Shown: positions 17,292 through 26,174 of the stretch, piece after piece | How the letters are laid out: each line of letters starts with the position of its first letter | Position numbering within the stretch: position 1 is the stretch's first letter | Source of the DNA: CAVUMR01 sp963742715 | GTDB taxonomy: Bacteria > Actinomycetota > Actinomycetes > Mycobacteriales > Micromonosporaceae | NCBI GenBank assembly: GCA_963742715.1 | Contig: CAVUMR010000001.1 | Coordinates: 620,001 to 684,000 of the forward strand | Length of the DNA stretch: 64,000 nucleotides | Reading direction: 5' to 3' | Program-made: the position numbers and the translations under genes | Notes under the pieces: model-generated | Database searches by the model: none | Seen by the model: only the letters and a program-made list of their open reading frames with translations | What the model was told of the DNA's origin: nothing

Positions 17292-18115
17292 GGCCAGCGA
17301 CCAGCGGCGATGAGTCGCGCATACCGGCGCTGCCGCCACCGGCCGTACCGCAGCACCAGCCCGACACCGCGGACGGCGAGCCGGGGCGCCGCGGCGAGCA
17401 GTCGTACCTGGCCGCCTCGCCAGCGCGGGACGGCGCGCACCGGCCGGGGCCGGTCGAGAGTACGCAGCACCACAGCCGCGACCTCCTCCGGCCGCAGCAG
17501 CTGCCCGGTGAACGAGGCGGCCGCGGTGGGATCGTCGAGCCGGTCGTGCAGCATCGGCGTCCACATGCCGTCCGGGCAGACGCAGGAGATGTCCACGCCG
17601 TCGACGCCATCGGTACGCAGGTCAGCCAGCATGCCGACGCTGAACGCGAGTACCGCGTGCTTGCTCGCCGCGTACACGGTCTCGCCGGGCGCCGGCACCA
17701 GACCGGCCAGCGACGCGATGTTCACGACGTGACCGCGGTTGTTCGGCACCATCGTGGCGAGCGCGGCCATCGTGCCGTTCATCGTGCCGAGCGCGTTGAT
17801 CTCCAGCACCGCGCGGCGGGTCGCGGCGTCCTGCCGCCACGCCGGCCCGGTGACGAGAATGCCCGCGTTGTTCACCCATACCCGCAGGTCCCCGGTGTCC
17901 TGCGCGACCGCGCGGCAGGCCGGCTCGTCCCGTACGTCCAGCGTGGACGCCCGGCCGCCGATCCGGTCGGCCACCGCCTGCGCCGCCGCGCCGTCGATGT
18001 CGGTGCAGTGCACGGTGTACCCGCGGGAAGCGAGCGCGGTCGCGATCGCCGCACCGAGACCGCCGCCGGCACCGGTGACGACCGCGGCACCGGTGGCGCG
18101 GACCGGTCGGCTCAC
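17288..18115 (-). CDS. Short-chain dehydrogenase/reductase
   Basis: 275 residues. The N-terminal NAD(P) motif TGAGGGLG, NNAG, and the catalytic YAASK (Tyr-x3-Lys), with the serine in NIASLAG, make this a classical SDR likely to be active. The substrate is unknown. The GTG start at 18115 overlaps the Lrp-family stop by 4 nt (GTGA), so the two genes are translated as a pair and the regulator may control the reductase. The longer open frame would read back through the regulator gene. Confidence 0.9.
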   Translation of the reverse strand: MSRPVRATGAAVVTGAGGGLGAAIATALASRGYTVHCTDIDGAAAQAVADRIGGRASTLDVRDEPACRAVAQDTGDLRVWVNNAGILVTGPAWRQDAATRRAVLEINALGTMNGTMAALATMVPNNRGHVVNIASLAGLVPAPGETVYAASKHAVLAFSVGMLADLRTDGVDGVDISCVCPDGMWTPMLHDRLDDPTAAASFTGQLLRPEEVAAVVLRTLDRPRPVRAVPRWRGGQVRLLAAAPRLAVRGVGLVLRYGRWRQRRYARLIAAGRWP

Positions 18116-18591
18116 TGTTCCGCCTGCGTCCACCGGCCCGGCTGCGATCGGTTCTCCCACTTGGTGGACAGTGCGATCGTGGTCCTGGTGCGGGCGACCC
18201 CGGCCACCCGGTTCACCCGCGCGATCAGGTGCTCCAGCTCGCTGATGTCGCCGACCCGCACCTTGATGAGAAACGACTCCTCGCCGGCGAGGTAGTAGCA
18301 CGACTCGATCTCGGGCAGCTCGTACAGCGCCCGGGTGATGTCGTCGGTCTCACTTCCGTCGCTCTGCAGCAGCCCGATCAGTGCGGTGACGCCCAACCCG
18401 ATCGTGTCGGGGTCCACGACCGTGCGGTAACCGAGGATGACGCCGGTCGTCTCGAGCTTGCCGACCCGGTCGTGTACGGCCGGTGCGGACAGTCCGATCT
18501 GCCGGCCCAGTTCCGCGTACGACATCCGAGCGTTCGTGCGGAGCAACTCCACGATCCGCTGATCGACGGCGTCCACGGTGAACCTCCGCAT
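18112..18591 (-). CDS. Lrp/AsnC-family transcriptional regulator
   Basis: 159 residues. An N-terminal HTH (VDQRIVELLRTNARMSYAEL, GLSAPAVHDRVGKLE) is followed by an RAM ligand-binding domain (VIGLGVTALIGLL-type strands, IESCYYLAGEESFLIKVRV). The family binds amino acids and regulates metabolic genes. The ATG at 18591 starts the conserved part; the frame extends 14 codons further without a ribosome site. It heads a two-gene operon with the SDR. Confidence 0.93.
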   Translation of the reverse strand: MRRFTVDAVDQRIVELLRTNARMSYAELGRQIGLSAPAVHDRVGKLETTGVILGYRTVVDPDTIGLGVTALIGLLQSDGSETDDITRALYELPEIESCYYLAGEESFLIKVRVGDISELEHLIARVNRVAGVARTRTTIALSTKWENRSQPGRWTQAEQ

Positions 18592-18752
18592 GTATCGGAT
18601 AGCTACAGCGTGTAATGATCTCGGTGCTCCCACTGGACCTTAACCACCCCACTCCGGCGCCCGGCGCAGGGGCCGACGCAATCACGCATCGTGTGGTGTT
18701 CGCCCATATCCGGGACGGCTGGGTACGAGAGTGCTGTAATGGGTGAGGGGAC

Positions 18753-18779
18753 CAAGGTACGCAAGGTAAGCAAGGGGGG
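18753..18779. repeat. 9-bp direct repeat, three copies, directly before bldC
   Basis: CAAGGTACG, CAAGGTAAG and CAAGGGGGG lie head to tail and end three bases before the bldC GTG; the third copy contains the probable ribosome-binding site. Confidence 0.6.
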
Positions 18780-18782
18780 ATC

Positions 18783-18995
18783 GTGGAAACTGGCGATCGA
18801 CTGCTCACTCCGGGTGAGGTAGCCGCGCTGTTCCGGGTCGATCCGAAGACCGTGACGCGTTGGGCGGCTGCTGGCCGAATTGGCAGCATCCGTACGCCGG
18901 GCGGCCACCGGCGATTTCGGGAGTCGGAAGTTCGGCAGCTTTTGGACGGCGAAGAGGAGCACGTGCGCGGCGAGGAACAACGGGCACTGCGCTAG
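18783..18995 (+). CDS. bldC: BldC developmental transcriptional regulator
   Basis: 70 residues, like Streptomyces BldC. The MerR-type winged helix is complete: LLTPGEVAALFRVDPKTVTR, WAAAGRIGSIRTPGGHRRF, ESEVRQLL. BldC binds head-to-tail on direct repeats and delays the switch from vegetative growth to sporulation in Streptomyces (established there, inferred here). Start is GTG with GGGGG upstream. It is monocistronic: a strong hairpin follows at 19125. Confidence 0.95.
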   Translation: METGDRLLTPGEVAALFRVDPKTVTRWAAAGRIGSIRTPGGHRRFRESEVRQLLDGEEEHVRGEEQRALR

Positions 18996-19124
18996 CCGCA
19001 GTGGTCGGCCGTGCCAACCGGGGGGTGACGCGAGCGTGAGAGTCCTGGCGGTCGAGCCGGTAGTGGCGCCGGCCGCCAGGACGTTCCCGGCCGGTTCGTA
19101 GAACCAGTTCGGGCGCGCACAACT

Positions 19125-19164
19125 CGACACCGGTGCCGACGCCCTCACGGCGGCACCGGTGTCG
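19125..19164 (+). terminator. Terminator hairpin downstream of bldC
   Basis: Perfect 14-bp inverted repeat CGACACCGGTGCCG (19125-19138) / CGGCACCGGTGTCG (19151-19164) with a 12-nt loop, in the 225-bp gap between bldC and ubiX. A smaller hairpin GGTTC-gta-GAACC lies about 30 bases upstream. Apart from these the gap shows nothing I recognise. Confidence 0.65.
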
Positions 19165-19220
19165 CACTCGTCATGCGGGGCGGCGCCACCCTACCGCCGG
19201 CCGTCGGTGACACTGGGCTC

Positions 19221-19949
19221 GTGCGTACACCGTGGATTGTCGGGGTGTCCGGTGCGTCCGGAACGCCCTACGCCCGTGCCGTCCTCGGCGCCCTGCTGGA
19301 CGCCGGGGAATCGGTTGACGTGCTGGTGTCCCGGGCTGCCCGGCTGACCATCCTGGACGAGACCGGGGTGGCCGTCCGGGACGCGCACGCCGTCGCCGAC
19401 CTGTCCGAGTGGCTCGGCCGGGACGTGTCCCGGTGCGACCTGCGGTACTGGCCGGTCGGCGATCTGTCCGCCGGACCGAGCAGCGGGTCGTACCTGGTGC
19501 GCGGCATGGTCGTGGTGCCGGCCAGTACGGCCGCGTGCGCCGGGATCGCGCTCGGCCTGTCCAAGGACCTGCTGCAGCGTGCCGCGGACGTGAACCTCAA
19601 GGAGCGGCGGCCGGTGGTCGTGGTACCGCGGGAGACCCCGGTATCCCGCAGCCACCTGCAGCATCTCCTGACCTTGCACGACGCGGGCGCGGTGGTGTTG
19701 CCGGCGAGCCCGGCCTTCTACGCCGGGGCGAAGGACGTCGACCAGCTCGTCGACTTCGTCGCGGGCAAGATCCTGGACGCGATCGACGTGCCGCACACGC
19801 TGTACCAGCGCTGGGCCGGCGAGTTGGGCGCCGCTCGCTCCACGAGTGAATCGGGCACCGGCGAATCTGGCAGGGGCCAACCAGGCACGGCCGGAGCAGG
19901 CACGGATGAACCGGGCGCCGACGAACCGGACGGCCCCGGAGCGCCGTAA
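19221..19949 (+). CDS. ubiX: UbiX-family flavin prenyltransferase
   Basis: 242 residues; the enzyme core (about 195 residues) joins a dimethylallyl group to FMN to make the prenyl-FMN cofactor used by UbiD decarboxylases. Seen: IVGVSGASGTPYARAVLGALL, GSYLVRGMVVVPASTAACAGIALGLSKDLLQRAADV, RRPVVVVPRETPVS and PASPAFYAGAKDVDQLVDFVAGKILD. The partner ubiD lies 1.9 kb away on the other strand. The last ~45 residues are a Gly/Ser/Asp/Pro tail not needed by the fold. Start GTG at 19221 lacks an evident ribosome site; the frame extends 16 codons upstream. Confidence 0.92.
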   Translation: MRTPWIVGVSGASGTPYARAVLGALLDAGESVDVLVSRAARLTILDETGVAVRDAHAVADLSEWLGRDVSRCDLRYWPVGDLSAGPSSGSYLVRGMVVVPASTAACAGIALGLSKDLLQRAADVNLKERRPVVVVPRETPVSRSHLQHLLTLHDAGAVVLPASPAFYAGAKDVDQLVDFVAGKILDAIDVPHTLYQRWAGELGAARSTSESGTGESGRGQPGTAGAGTDEPGADEPDGPGAP

Positions 19950-20050
19950 CTTCCGGTGGACGAATCGGGCAACCGACGGCCGCCGAGTGGTTGATCAACG
20001 TCGATATACCGACCCCCTGTTAGTGGCGCCGGCATGAGACGATCGGCCCA

Positions 20051-20269
20051 ATGAGTAACAGCGAAGCCCCGGACAGCCGGCGCTCCCGTCGTGAGGGGCA
20101 GACCGGCTACGAGGTCCTGTGCCCGGCCTGCGGCGGCTGGGGACATCTGTGGGTTCGCCGGGCCGCCTCCTGGCGGCACTGTGCTGATCGACTGAGCACC
20201 ACGGAGACCCGCAAGGCCTGCACCGCGTGCGTGGGCACCGGATCGATCGGCACCGTTCACCGGCGCTGA
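20051..20269 (+). CDS. Small zinc-ribbon (DnaJ-type CxxCxGxG) protein
   Basis: 72 residues with two half-sites, CPACGGWG (about residue 25) and CTACVGTGS (about residue 58), as in the zinc-binding repeats of DnaJ. No catalytic domain. ATG start; a weak purine-rich stretch precedes it. It follows ubiX by 101 bases on the same strand. Role unknown; an RNA- or protein-binding role would be a guess. Confidence 0.65.
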   Translation: MSNSEAPDSRRSRREGQTGYEVLCPACGGWGHLWVRRAASWRHCADRLSTTETRKACTACVGTGSIGTVHRR

Positions 20270-20406
20270 TCCACCGGGTCCGCGATCACCCGACGCTCCG
20301 CGTCGGCGCGCTCCGCGATCCTCGACCGCGGGCACCTGCCCCGCTCACGCCTGCCCTGCTCAGACCCGCGCAGTCACACCGGCCGGCGAACCCCCAGTTG
20401 GTTATC

Positions 20407-20484
20407 GCTCGATCGGACCGTCGTCCGGATCGGTTGTCCCCTACAGCTCGATCGGACCGTCGTCCGGGTCGTCTGTCCAGCTGT
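20407..20484 (-). repeat. 39-bp direct repeat, two copies, spanning the end of a small ORF
   Basis: Copies at 20407-20445 and 20446-20484 share the block GCTCGATCGGACCGTCGTCC exactly, then diverge slightly. The period of 39 is exactly 13 codons. The minus-strand stop codon (20443-20441) falls between them, and the second copy stays in frame after it to a TAA at 20404-20402. Confidence 0.85.
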
Positions 20485-20638
20485 CCATCGGCCCGTCCAC
20501 TCCCGGCTCGTAGTCCCCCGGCGACACGATGGACGGTACGGCTGACCAGGAATTGACCCGCGCCAGCGGCCAGGACGATTCGTTCGCGGCGCCCAGTCCC
20601 CCGCCCCCGAAACCTGAGGCCGTGGTGATCGGCTCCAT
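20441..20638 (-). CDS. Small hypothetical protein, possible peptide precursor (ORF B)
   Basis: 65 residues, starting at an ATG with GGGAGGGG 7-14 bases upstream, an excellent ribosome site. The N-terminal part is Gly/Ser-rich (MEPITTASGFGGGGLGAANE), the middle has two Ser-Trp pairs, and the C-terminus is acidic (DSWTDDPDDGPIEL). Third codon positions are mostly G or C, as in true genes here. No cysteine, no membrane helix, no family recognised. The C-terminal 13 codons are duplicated in frame beyond the stop. The layout recalls ribosomal peptide precursors, but no modifying enzyme lies nearby, so that is only a suggestion. Confidence 0.5.
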   Translation of the reverse strand: MEPITTASGFGGGGLGAANESSWPLARVNSWSAVPSIVSPGDYEPGVDGPMDSWTDDPDDGPIEL

Positions 20639-20691
20639 GACCAGTCCCCTCCCGGATGTTTGTCCGACAGCATCCATCGGACACCCTCGAC

Positions 20692-20820
20692 CTACCCGTT
20701 GACCCGGAGCCCAAACCGCCACGTCGGGGTTTCAGCCGGCGACAGCACCGTCGCGAACGGGCTCCGCGGCCAGTCGGTCGCCAATGACCCGTACTGCTCT
20801 GCTCGCGAAATGTCACGCAT
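20692..20820 (-). CDS. Small hypothetical protein upstream of ORF B (ORF A)
   Basis: 42 residues from an ATG at 20820 (frame open to 20874). The sequence includes YGSLATDWPRSPF and ends TPTWRFGLRVNG. Third positions are mostly G/C. The ribosome site is weak (GGGAC). It ends 53 bases before the start of ORF B, so the two may be co-transcribed. It starts 99 bases after the ubiA stop. No family recognised; it may also be spurious. Confidence 0.35.
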   Translation of the reverse strand: MRDISRAEQYGSLATDWPRSPFATVLSPAETPTWRFGLRVNG

Positions 20821-20919
20821 GGTACGTCCCGAGCGACATCCACCAGCGTGCGCGTAAAGATTCCGGTGGCACAACTACTATGTCGCCGAATTTTCGGGCT
20901 GGCGGGAAAATCGCGGAAC

Positions 20920-21848
20920 TTACGGGTGCAGATTCTGCAACAGAAGTAGATCGGCGAGGGCGAAGACGAACAGAGCGATGCCGACCACGCCGTTGGCGGT
21001 GAAGAACGCCCGGTTGACCCGGGACAGGTCGTCCGGGCGTACGACGATGTGCTCGTAGGCGAACGCGACCGCGGTGAGCGCCAGACCGACCCACCACAGC
21101 CAGCCGCAGGCCGACCAGCGCGCCGAACCAGACGAACAGCGCGAACGTCACCACGTGCGCGACGGTCGAGGTGCGCAGCGCGGCGGCGACGCCGAACCGC
21201 GCCGGCACGCGAGCGCACCCCGATCTGCCGGTCGACCTCCACGTCCTGGCAGGCGTAGATGAGGTCGAAGCCGCCGATCCACAGCCCGACCGCCAGCGCC
21301 GAGCACCCACGCCGGCCCGGAGCCGCGAAGGTGCCGGTCACCGCGAGCCAGGCGCCCGACCGGCGCCGACCGCCTGCGCCAGCGCCGAGGAACGCGTGCG
21401 GGAAGTCGGTGAACCGCTTCGCGTACGGGTAGATGACCAGCGGGAACACGGCGAGCGGCGGCGAGCACCAGGCACAGCGGGTTGAGCAGCGCGGCCGCGA
21501 CGAGGAACACCACCAGCGCGACGACCGCGCCGGTCCAGGCCGTCCGCACGCTCACCGCGCCGGTGACCAGTTCGCGGTTCGCGGTACGCGGGTTCTGCGC
21601 GTCGATGTGCCGGTCGATGATCCGGTTCGCGGCCATCGCGAACGTCCGCCCGGACGACCATCGCGACCGTGATCAGCAGCAGGTCGACCCAGTGCACCCG
21701 GCCGCCGTGCAGTCGCATCGCGGACCAGCGCGGAGAGGTACGCGAACGGCAGCGCGAAGACCGAGTGCTCGATCGCGACCAGCCGCAGGAACGCCTTGAC
21801 CGGTTCGCGCCGGGTGCGGTGGCCAGGTCGGCGTCGGCCGGCGGTCAC
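20920..21848 (-). pseudogene. mqnP: UbiA-family prenyltransferase (MqnP), frameshifted in this sequence
   Basis: Membrane prenyltransferase that would attach the isoprenoid chain in the futalosine route. Fragments in different frames join into one protein: VKAFLRLVAIEHSVFALPFA, then MRLHGGRVHWVDLLLITVAM, MAANRIIDRHIDAQNPRTAN (the NDxxD-like substrate site), FPLVIYPYAKRFTDFPHAFLG, GGFDLIYACQDVEVDRQIG (second Asp motif) and a C-terminal LADLLLLQNLHP. At least six single-base shifts are needed, for example near 21,720, 21,650, 21,460, 21,375 and 21,095. The start GTG overlaps the ubiD stop by four bases. The last ~175 bases are clean. I consider the breaks sequence errors rather than decay. Confidence 0.85.
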
Positions 21849-23309
21849 AGCCCGTACTCCTTCCACCGCTTGTCGACCAGGGCGACGATCTCGGGACGTC
21901 ATCGTCGCCTCGTCCGGCCAGCCCCGGGTGTAGCCCTCGGTGGGCAGCTTGCGGGTGGCGTCGATGCCCGCCTTGCCGCCCCAGAACTGCTGGTACGACG
22001 CGTGGTCGAGGTGGTCGACCGGCCGCTGGTGAGCAGCAGGTCGTGGGCGTAGTCGACGTTGCCGAACGCGCGGAACGCCACCTCGCGGTAGTCGTGCACG
22101 TCGCAGTCGTCGTCGACCACCACGATCAGCTTGGTCAGCGACAGCAGGTGCGGCGCCCCAGACCGCGTTCATCACCTTCTGCGCGTGCTTCGGGTAGCGC
22201 TTGCGGATCGAGACGATCACGCAGTTGTGGAAGACGCCCGGCTGCCGGCATGTCGTAGTCGACGATGTCCGGGATCAGCAGCTTGAGCAGCGGCAGGAAG
22301 ATCCGCTCGGTGGCCTTGCCCAGACCGTGCGTCCTCCTGCGGCGGCTTGGACGTGATGATCGAGTGGTAGACCGGGTCGCTGCTGCGTGGTCATGCACTC
22401 GATGTGCAGCACCGGGAACGGCTCGACCGGGGTGTAGAAGCCGGTGTGGTCGCCGAACGGCCCCTCCGGCGTGCCGCTCGCCCGGCTCGAGGTAGCCCTC
22501 CAGCACGATCTGCGCGTGCGCCGGCACCTGCAGCGGCACGGTCAGGCAGTCGACCATCTCGACCCGCTCGCCGCGCAGGAAGCCGGCGAACAGGTACTCG
22601 TCGATGTCGCCGGGCAGCGGCGCGCTGGCCGCGTAGCTGACCACCGGGTCGCAGCCGATCGCGATCGCCACCGGCAGCCGCTGCGCCGAGCCGCTCGGCG
22701 ACCGCGTGGTGCGCGGTGGAGTCCTTGTGGATCTGCCAGTGCATGCCGAGCGTGTTCGCTCGAGTGCTGCTGCAGCCGGTAGAGGCCGAGGTTGCGCTTG
22801 CCGGTCTCCGGGTGCTTGGTGTGGGTCAGCCCGTAGTTGTGGAAGACGCCGCCGTCGCCGGGCCAGACCTGCAGGCCGGGCAGCCGGTTCGAGGTCGACC
22901 TCGTCGCCCTTGTAGCACCACCTCCTGGCAGGGCGCGCTCTTCACCTTCTTCGGCGGTACCGACTTGAGCTGCATCACCTTGCCGAGGCCCTCGCGGATG
23001 CCGGACCAGCCGACCGGCAGCTCCGGCTTGACCAGCGCGCCGATCCGGTCGCCGATCTCGTCGAGCGAGTCGACGCCGAGCGCCATCGCCATCCGGCGCT
23101 CGGTGCCGAACAGGTTGATCGCGACCGGCATGTCGCCGCGGGTCGGCCGCTCGAAGAGCAGCGCCGGGCCGCCGGCCCGCACCGTGCGGGTGACGATCTC
23201 GCTGATCTCCAGCGTCGGGTCGACCGGCACGGTCACCCGGCGCAGCTCACCGGCCCTCTCGAGGGCGACAGGAAGGCCTTCAATCGGGGTACGGGAATCC
23301 GCGCGTCAC
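21845..23309 (-). pseudogene. ubiD: UbiD-family menaquinone decarboxylase, frameshifted in this sequence
   Basis: Prenyl-FMN-dependent decarboxylase. Joined fragments read from GTG 23309: TRGFPYPD, LKAFLS, then a clean block EISEIVTRTVRAGGPALLFE, PVAINLFGTERRMAMALGVD and VKPELPVGWSGIREGLGK, later PVVSYAASAPLPGDIDEYLF, TERIFLPLLKLLIPDIVDYD and VVVDDDCDVHDYREVAFRAF. About fifteen frame changes occur, including near 23,285, 23,262, 22,487, 22,330, 22,243, 22,155, 22,021 and 21,895. It overlaps ubiA by four bases. The prenyl-FMN supplier ubiX is 1.9 kb away. Presumed intact in the real genome. Confidence 0.85.
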
Positions 23310-23391
23310 ACTCGCCAGTATCCCTGGCCGACCCGGCGACCCGTCCGCCCGGGATCACCCGCCGCGTCGCGGGGCCACCGGCGGCGGGCGG

Positions 23392-24435
23392 TCAGCTGAC
23401 GCCGGCGTAGGAGTGCAGGCCCTCGAAGAACAGGTTCACGCCGAACAGGTTCATCAGCATGGTGACGAAGCCGAGCACCGCGATCCAGGTCGCCGCGGTA
23501 CCGGCGCTTGACGCTCGGCGTGGCCCGGGCGTGCAGGTAGCCGGCGTAGACCACCCAGGAGATGAACGCCCAGATCTCCTTCGGGTCCCAGCCCCAGTAC
23601 CGGCCCCAGGCCGCCTCGGCCCAGATCGCGCCCGCAGATCACGCGCGAACGTACCAGATCGGGAACGCGAACGCGTGCAGGCGGAAGGTCGAGCCGCTCC
23701 AGCGCCGGCCGCGCCGGCAGCCGCGCGCCCAGCGTGTACGGGAACCGCAGCGGTCGCTTGCGCGCTCCGGTCGTACCCGGTCCGGATCAGGAACAGCGCG
23801 GCCGGCACGAAGCCGAGCAGGAAGATGCCGGAGGCCAGGACGATCGCCGAGGTCACGTGGATCGACGAACCAGTACGAGTTCAGCGCCGGCACCAGCGGG
23901 CCGACCGGCGTGTACAGCCGATCAGCCCGCCGACGCCGAGCAGCACCACCAGCGGCGAGCGTCACGAACAGGCCGAGCGTGCCGGACCGCCGGGCCGGCG
24001 CGACCAGCGAGCGCCAGCCAGGCCGGCCGACGCCGACGAGGCGTCACGCGACAGCATGAACTCGTACATGTTGCCCCAGGGCATCCGGCTCGGCGGCGAT
24101 GCCGCGGGTGACCAGGGCGCCGAGGTGCGCGAGCGACGGCGAGCAGGTTGACCCCGACCGCGATCCGCCCGACCAGCGCGGCCCGACCCGGGTCGAGTCC
24201 GACCCCCGAACCCGGCCGCCAGCGCTCGGACCGGCCGGGCTCACCGGCGCCGCCGGACCGACAGCCGCGCCTGCGCCCACCGTCGCGGCGGCCAGCTCGC
24301 GGCGCGGCGGCCGCTCGGCGATCCGGGCCGCCAGACCCTGCCGACCGAAGGCGTACTCGAGCGGCGTAGCAGACCATCGCGACCAGGTAGGCCAGCACCG
24401 CGACCACCAGCAGCTGGTCGGACAACGCCCGCCAT
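23392..24435 (-). pseudogene. ccsB: Cytochrome c biogenesis protein CcsB/ResC, frameshifted in this sequence
   Basis: Multi-helix haem-handling subunit of the System II cytochrome c synthase. It starts at ATG 24435 (overlapping the resB TGA) with SDQLLVVAVLAYLVAMVCYA, continues EYAFGRQGLAARIAERPPRR, and ends GFVTMLMNLFGVNLFFEGLH and SYAGVS. The Trp-rich haem-binding part is spread over several frames between about 23,560 and 23,650 (the plus strand shows the corresponding EIWAFISWVVYAGYLHAR). Size of about 348 codons fits the family. The gene chain resA-ccdA-resB-ccsB is the standard order. Confidence 0.85.
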
Positions 24436-26174
24436 CACGCGGCCTCTCGTCCTTCCCCCGGCTGTGCCGCCCCTGCCGCTTGACCAGCCGCGCGAACTCC
24501 GCGGCGAAACCCGGGGTAGTCGGTGCGCGGCCAGCCCACCGGCCGACCACGTCCACGGTACCGCCGCGTCGTCGGCCCCGGTCCCGTCGCCGACGGTCCC
24601 GCGGCGACCGGTCGGCGCCGGACCACCGGAACCAGACCCGGCGGCGGCGCCCGGACAGCGACAGCATCAGGCCGAGCGAGCAGCAGCACCGCGCCGCCCA
24701 GCACGATCGGCTGGCCCGGGTCGTGCCGGACCGACACGGTGAGCGCACGGCCGGGTGCCGAGGAACTCCACGCGTCGTGCCGTCGTCCAGCGTCCAGCGT
24801 CTCGCCCGGGCTGCAGCAGCTTGCGGCTTGCCCGCCGACCTGCTTGAGCTTGCCGGCGTCGATCTGGGCGCGGTCCAGCGAGTAGACCGAGCGCGGGATG
24901 CCGGCGTCCAGGCCGAGATTGCCGCGGTAGCGCGGTCAGGAACAGCGCCGGGTCCCGCTCGGCCGGGAAGACCGAGCCGTGGCCGCCGCTCGGTCCGGCA
25001 CGGTCGGGCAGGTAGACGCCCTCGAAGCCGACCTGCAGCGTTCTCGTCGCGCCGCCGGTCTTCGGGTCGATGTTGACGTCCGGGAAGATCGCGACGCCCT
25101 CGCTGGTCAGCATCGCCGTCGGTCGGCAGGAACGGGACGACGCTCGGTCTGCTGCGTGCCCGAACCGGTCGGTGTAGCGCAGCACCGGCGCGTAGCCGTG
25201 GCCGAGCAGGTAGACGTTGGCGCCGGGCAGCCGCAGCGGGTCGTTGACCTGCAGCCGGTCCCCCGGCTGCGCCGTCGCCGCTGGTCGCGGCGTCCGCGTC
25301 GAGTACCGGATGTCGCCGCGGAACGACTCGCGGCTGGCCGTTGTCCAGGAAGCCGCGGCTGGAAGTCGGTCAGCTGCAGGCAGAACGGCGGCAGGTCGGC
25401 CGGCGTGACCCGGGGGCCGAGCGCGGACTCGTCGTACTGCTGCAGGGTGTTGCAGAACGCCCGTGTCGGCGCCCTGCACGAGCAGCCGGTTGCCGTGCCA
25501 GCCGTACCAGGAGCCGAGCGCGACCCCGATCAGCAGCGCCGAGCAGCGCGAAGTGGAACAGCAGGTTGCCGGTCTCCTTGAGGTAGCCCTTCTCGGCGCT
25601 GACCGTCCACGCCGTCGTCCCGCGACCGGACGCACGGTGCGCCAGCGCCGGCGGCGCAGCGTCGGCCACGGATCCGCTCGGCCAGTGCGGCCGGCTCCCC
25701 GGCCGTGTCGAGGCTCGCGTGCTGCGGCAGCCGGTCCAGCCGCTGCGGCGCCTCCGGCGGTACGGCGGGCAGCGCCCGCACGTGGTCGCGAGCCGCGGCA
25801 CCACGCAGCCGACCAGCGAGGTGAACAGCAGCAGGTAGATCGCGCGCGAACCAGGGCGAGGCGTACACGTCGAAGAGGCCGAGCCGGTCCAGCACCGGCG
25901 CCAGTCGCGGATGCTCCGCGGAGTACCGGCTGACGTTCTCCGGGTTGACGTTCGCCTGCGGCAGCACCGAGCCCGGGATCGCCGCGACGGCGAGCAGGAA
26001 GAGCAGCACCAGCGCGGTACGCATGCTGGTGAGCTGCCGCCAGCGAGTTGCGCAGCAGTGCCGGCACCACCCGGTCGGGACGGCGGCGCGGCGGGGCGGC
26101 GGCATCCGGTCGCCTCGCCGACTCGCCGCCGCGCCGGGCCGGTCGGCCGGCCGCCGGTCGTCGACGGTCGACAT
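24435..26174 (-). pseudogene. resB: Cytochrome c biogenesis protein ResB, frameshifted in this sequence
   Basis: Partner of CcsB in System II. Start ATG at 26174 overlaps the ccdA stop (TGATG). Readable pieces: STVDDRRPADRPGAAASRR, LTSMRTALVLLFLLAVAAIP, GSVLPQANVNPENVSRY, HPRLAPVLDRLGLFDVYASP (the conserved DVYxSxWF region) and near the end QPIVLGGAVLLL, GLMLSLSGRRRRVWFRW. About 20 frame changes. Length of about 580 codons fits. Confidence 0.85.

Noticed and set aside
15375..17564. Single 729-residue protein on the minus strand
   Set aside because: Only the part from ATG 16538 matches the PatB family; the upstream portion is antisense to the glycolipid-binding-domain gene and the SDR end.
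20441..20820. Firm call of a ribosomal peptide gene cluster
   Set aside because: No maturation enzyme or transporter is adjacent and neither ORF matches a family I know; kept only as a hypothesis.
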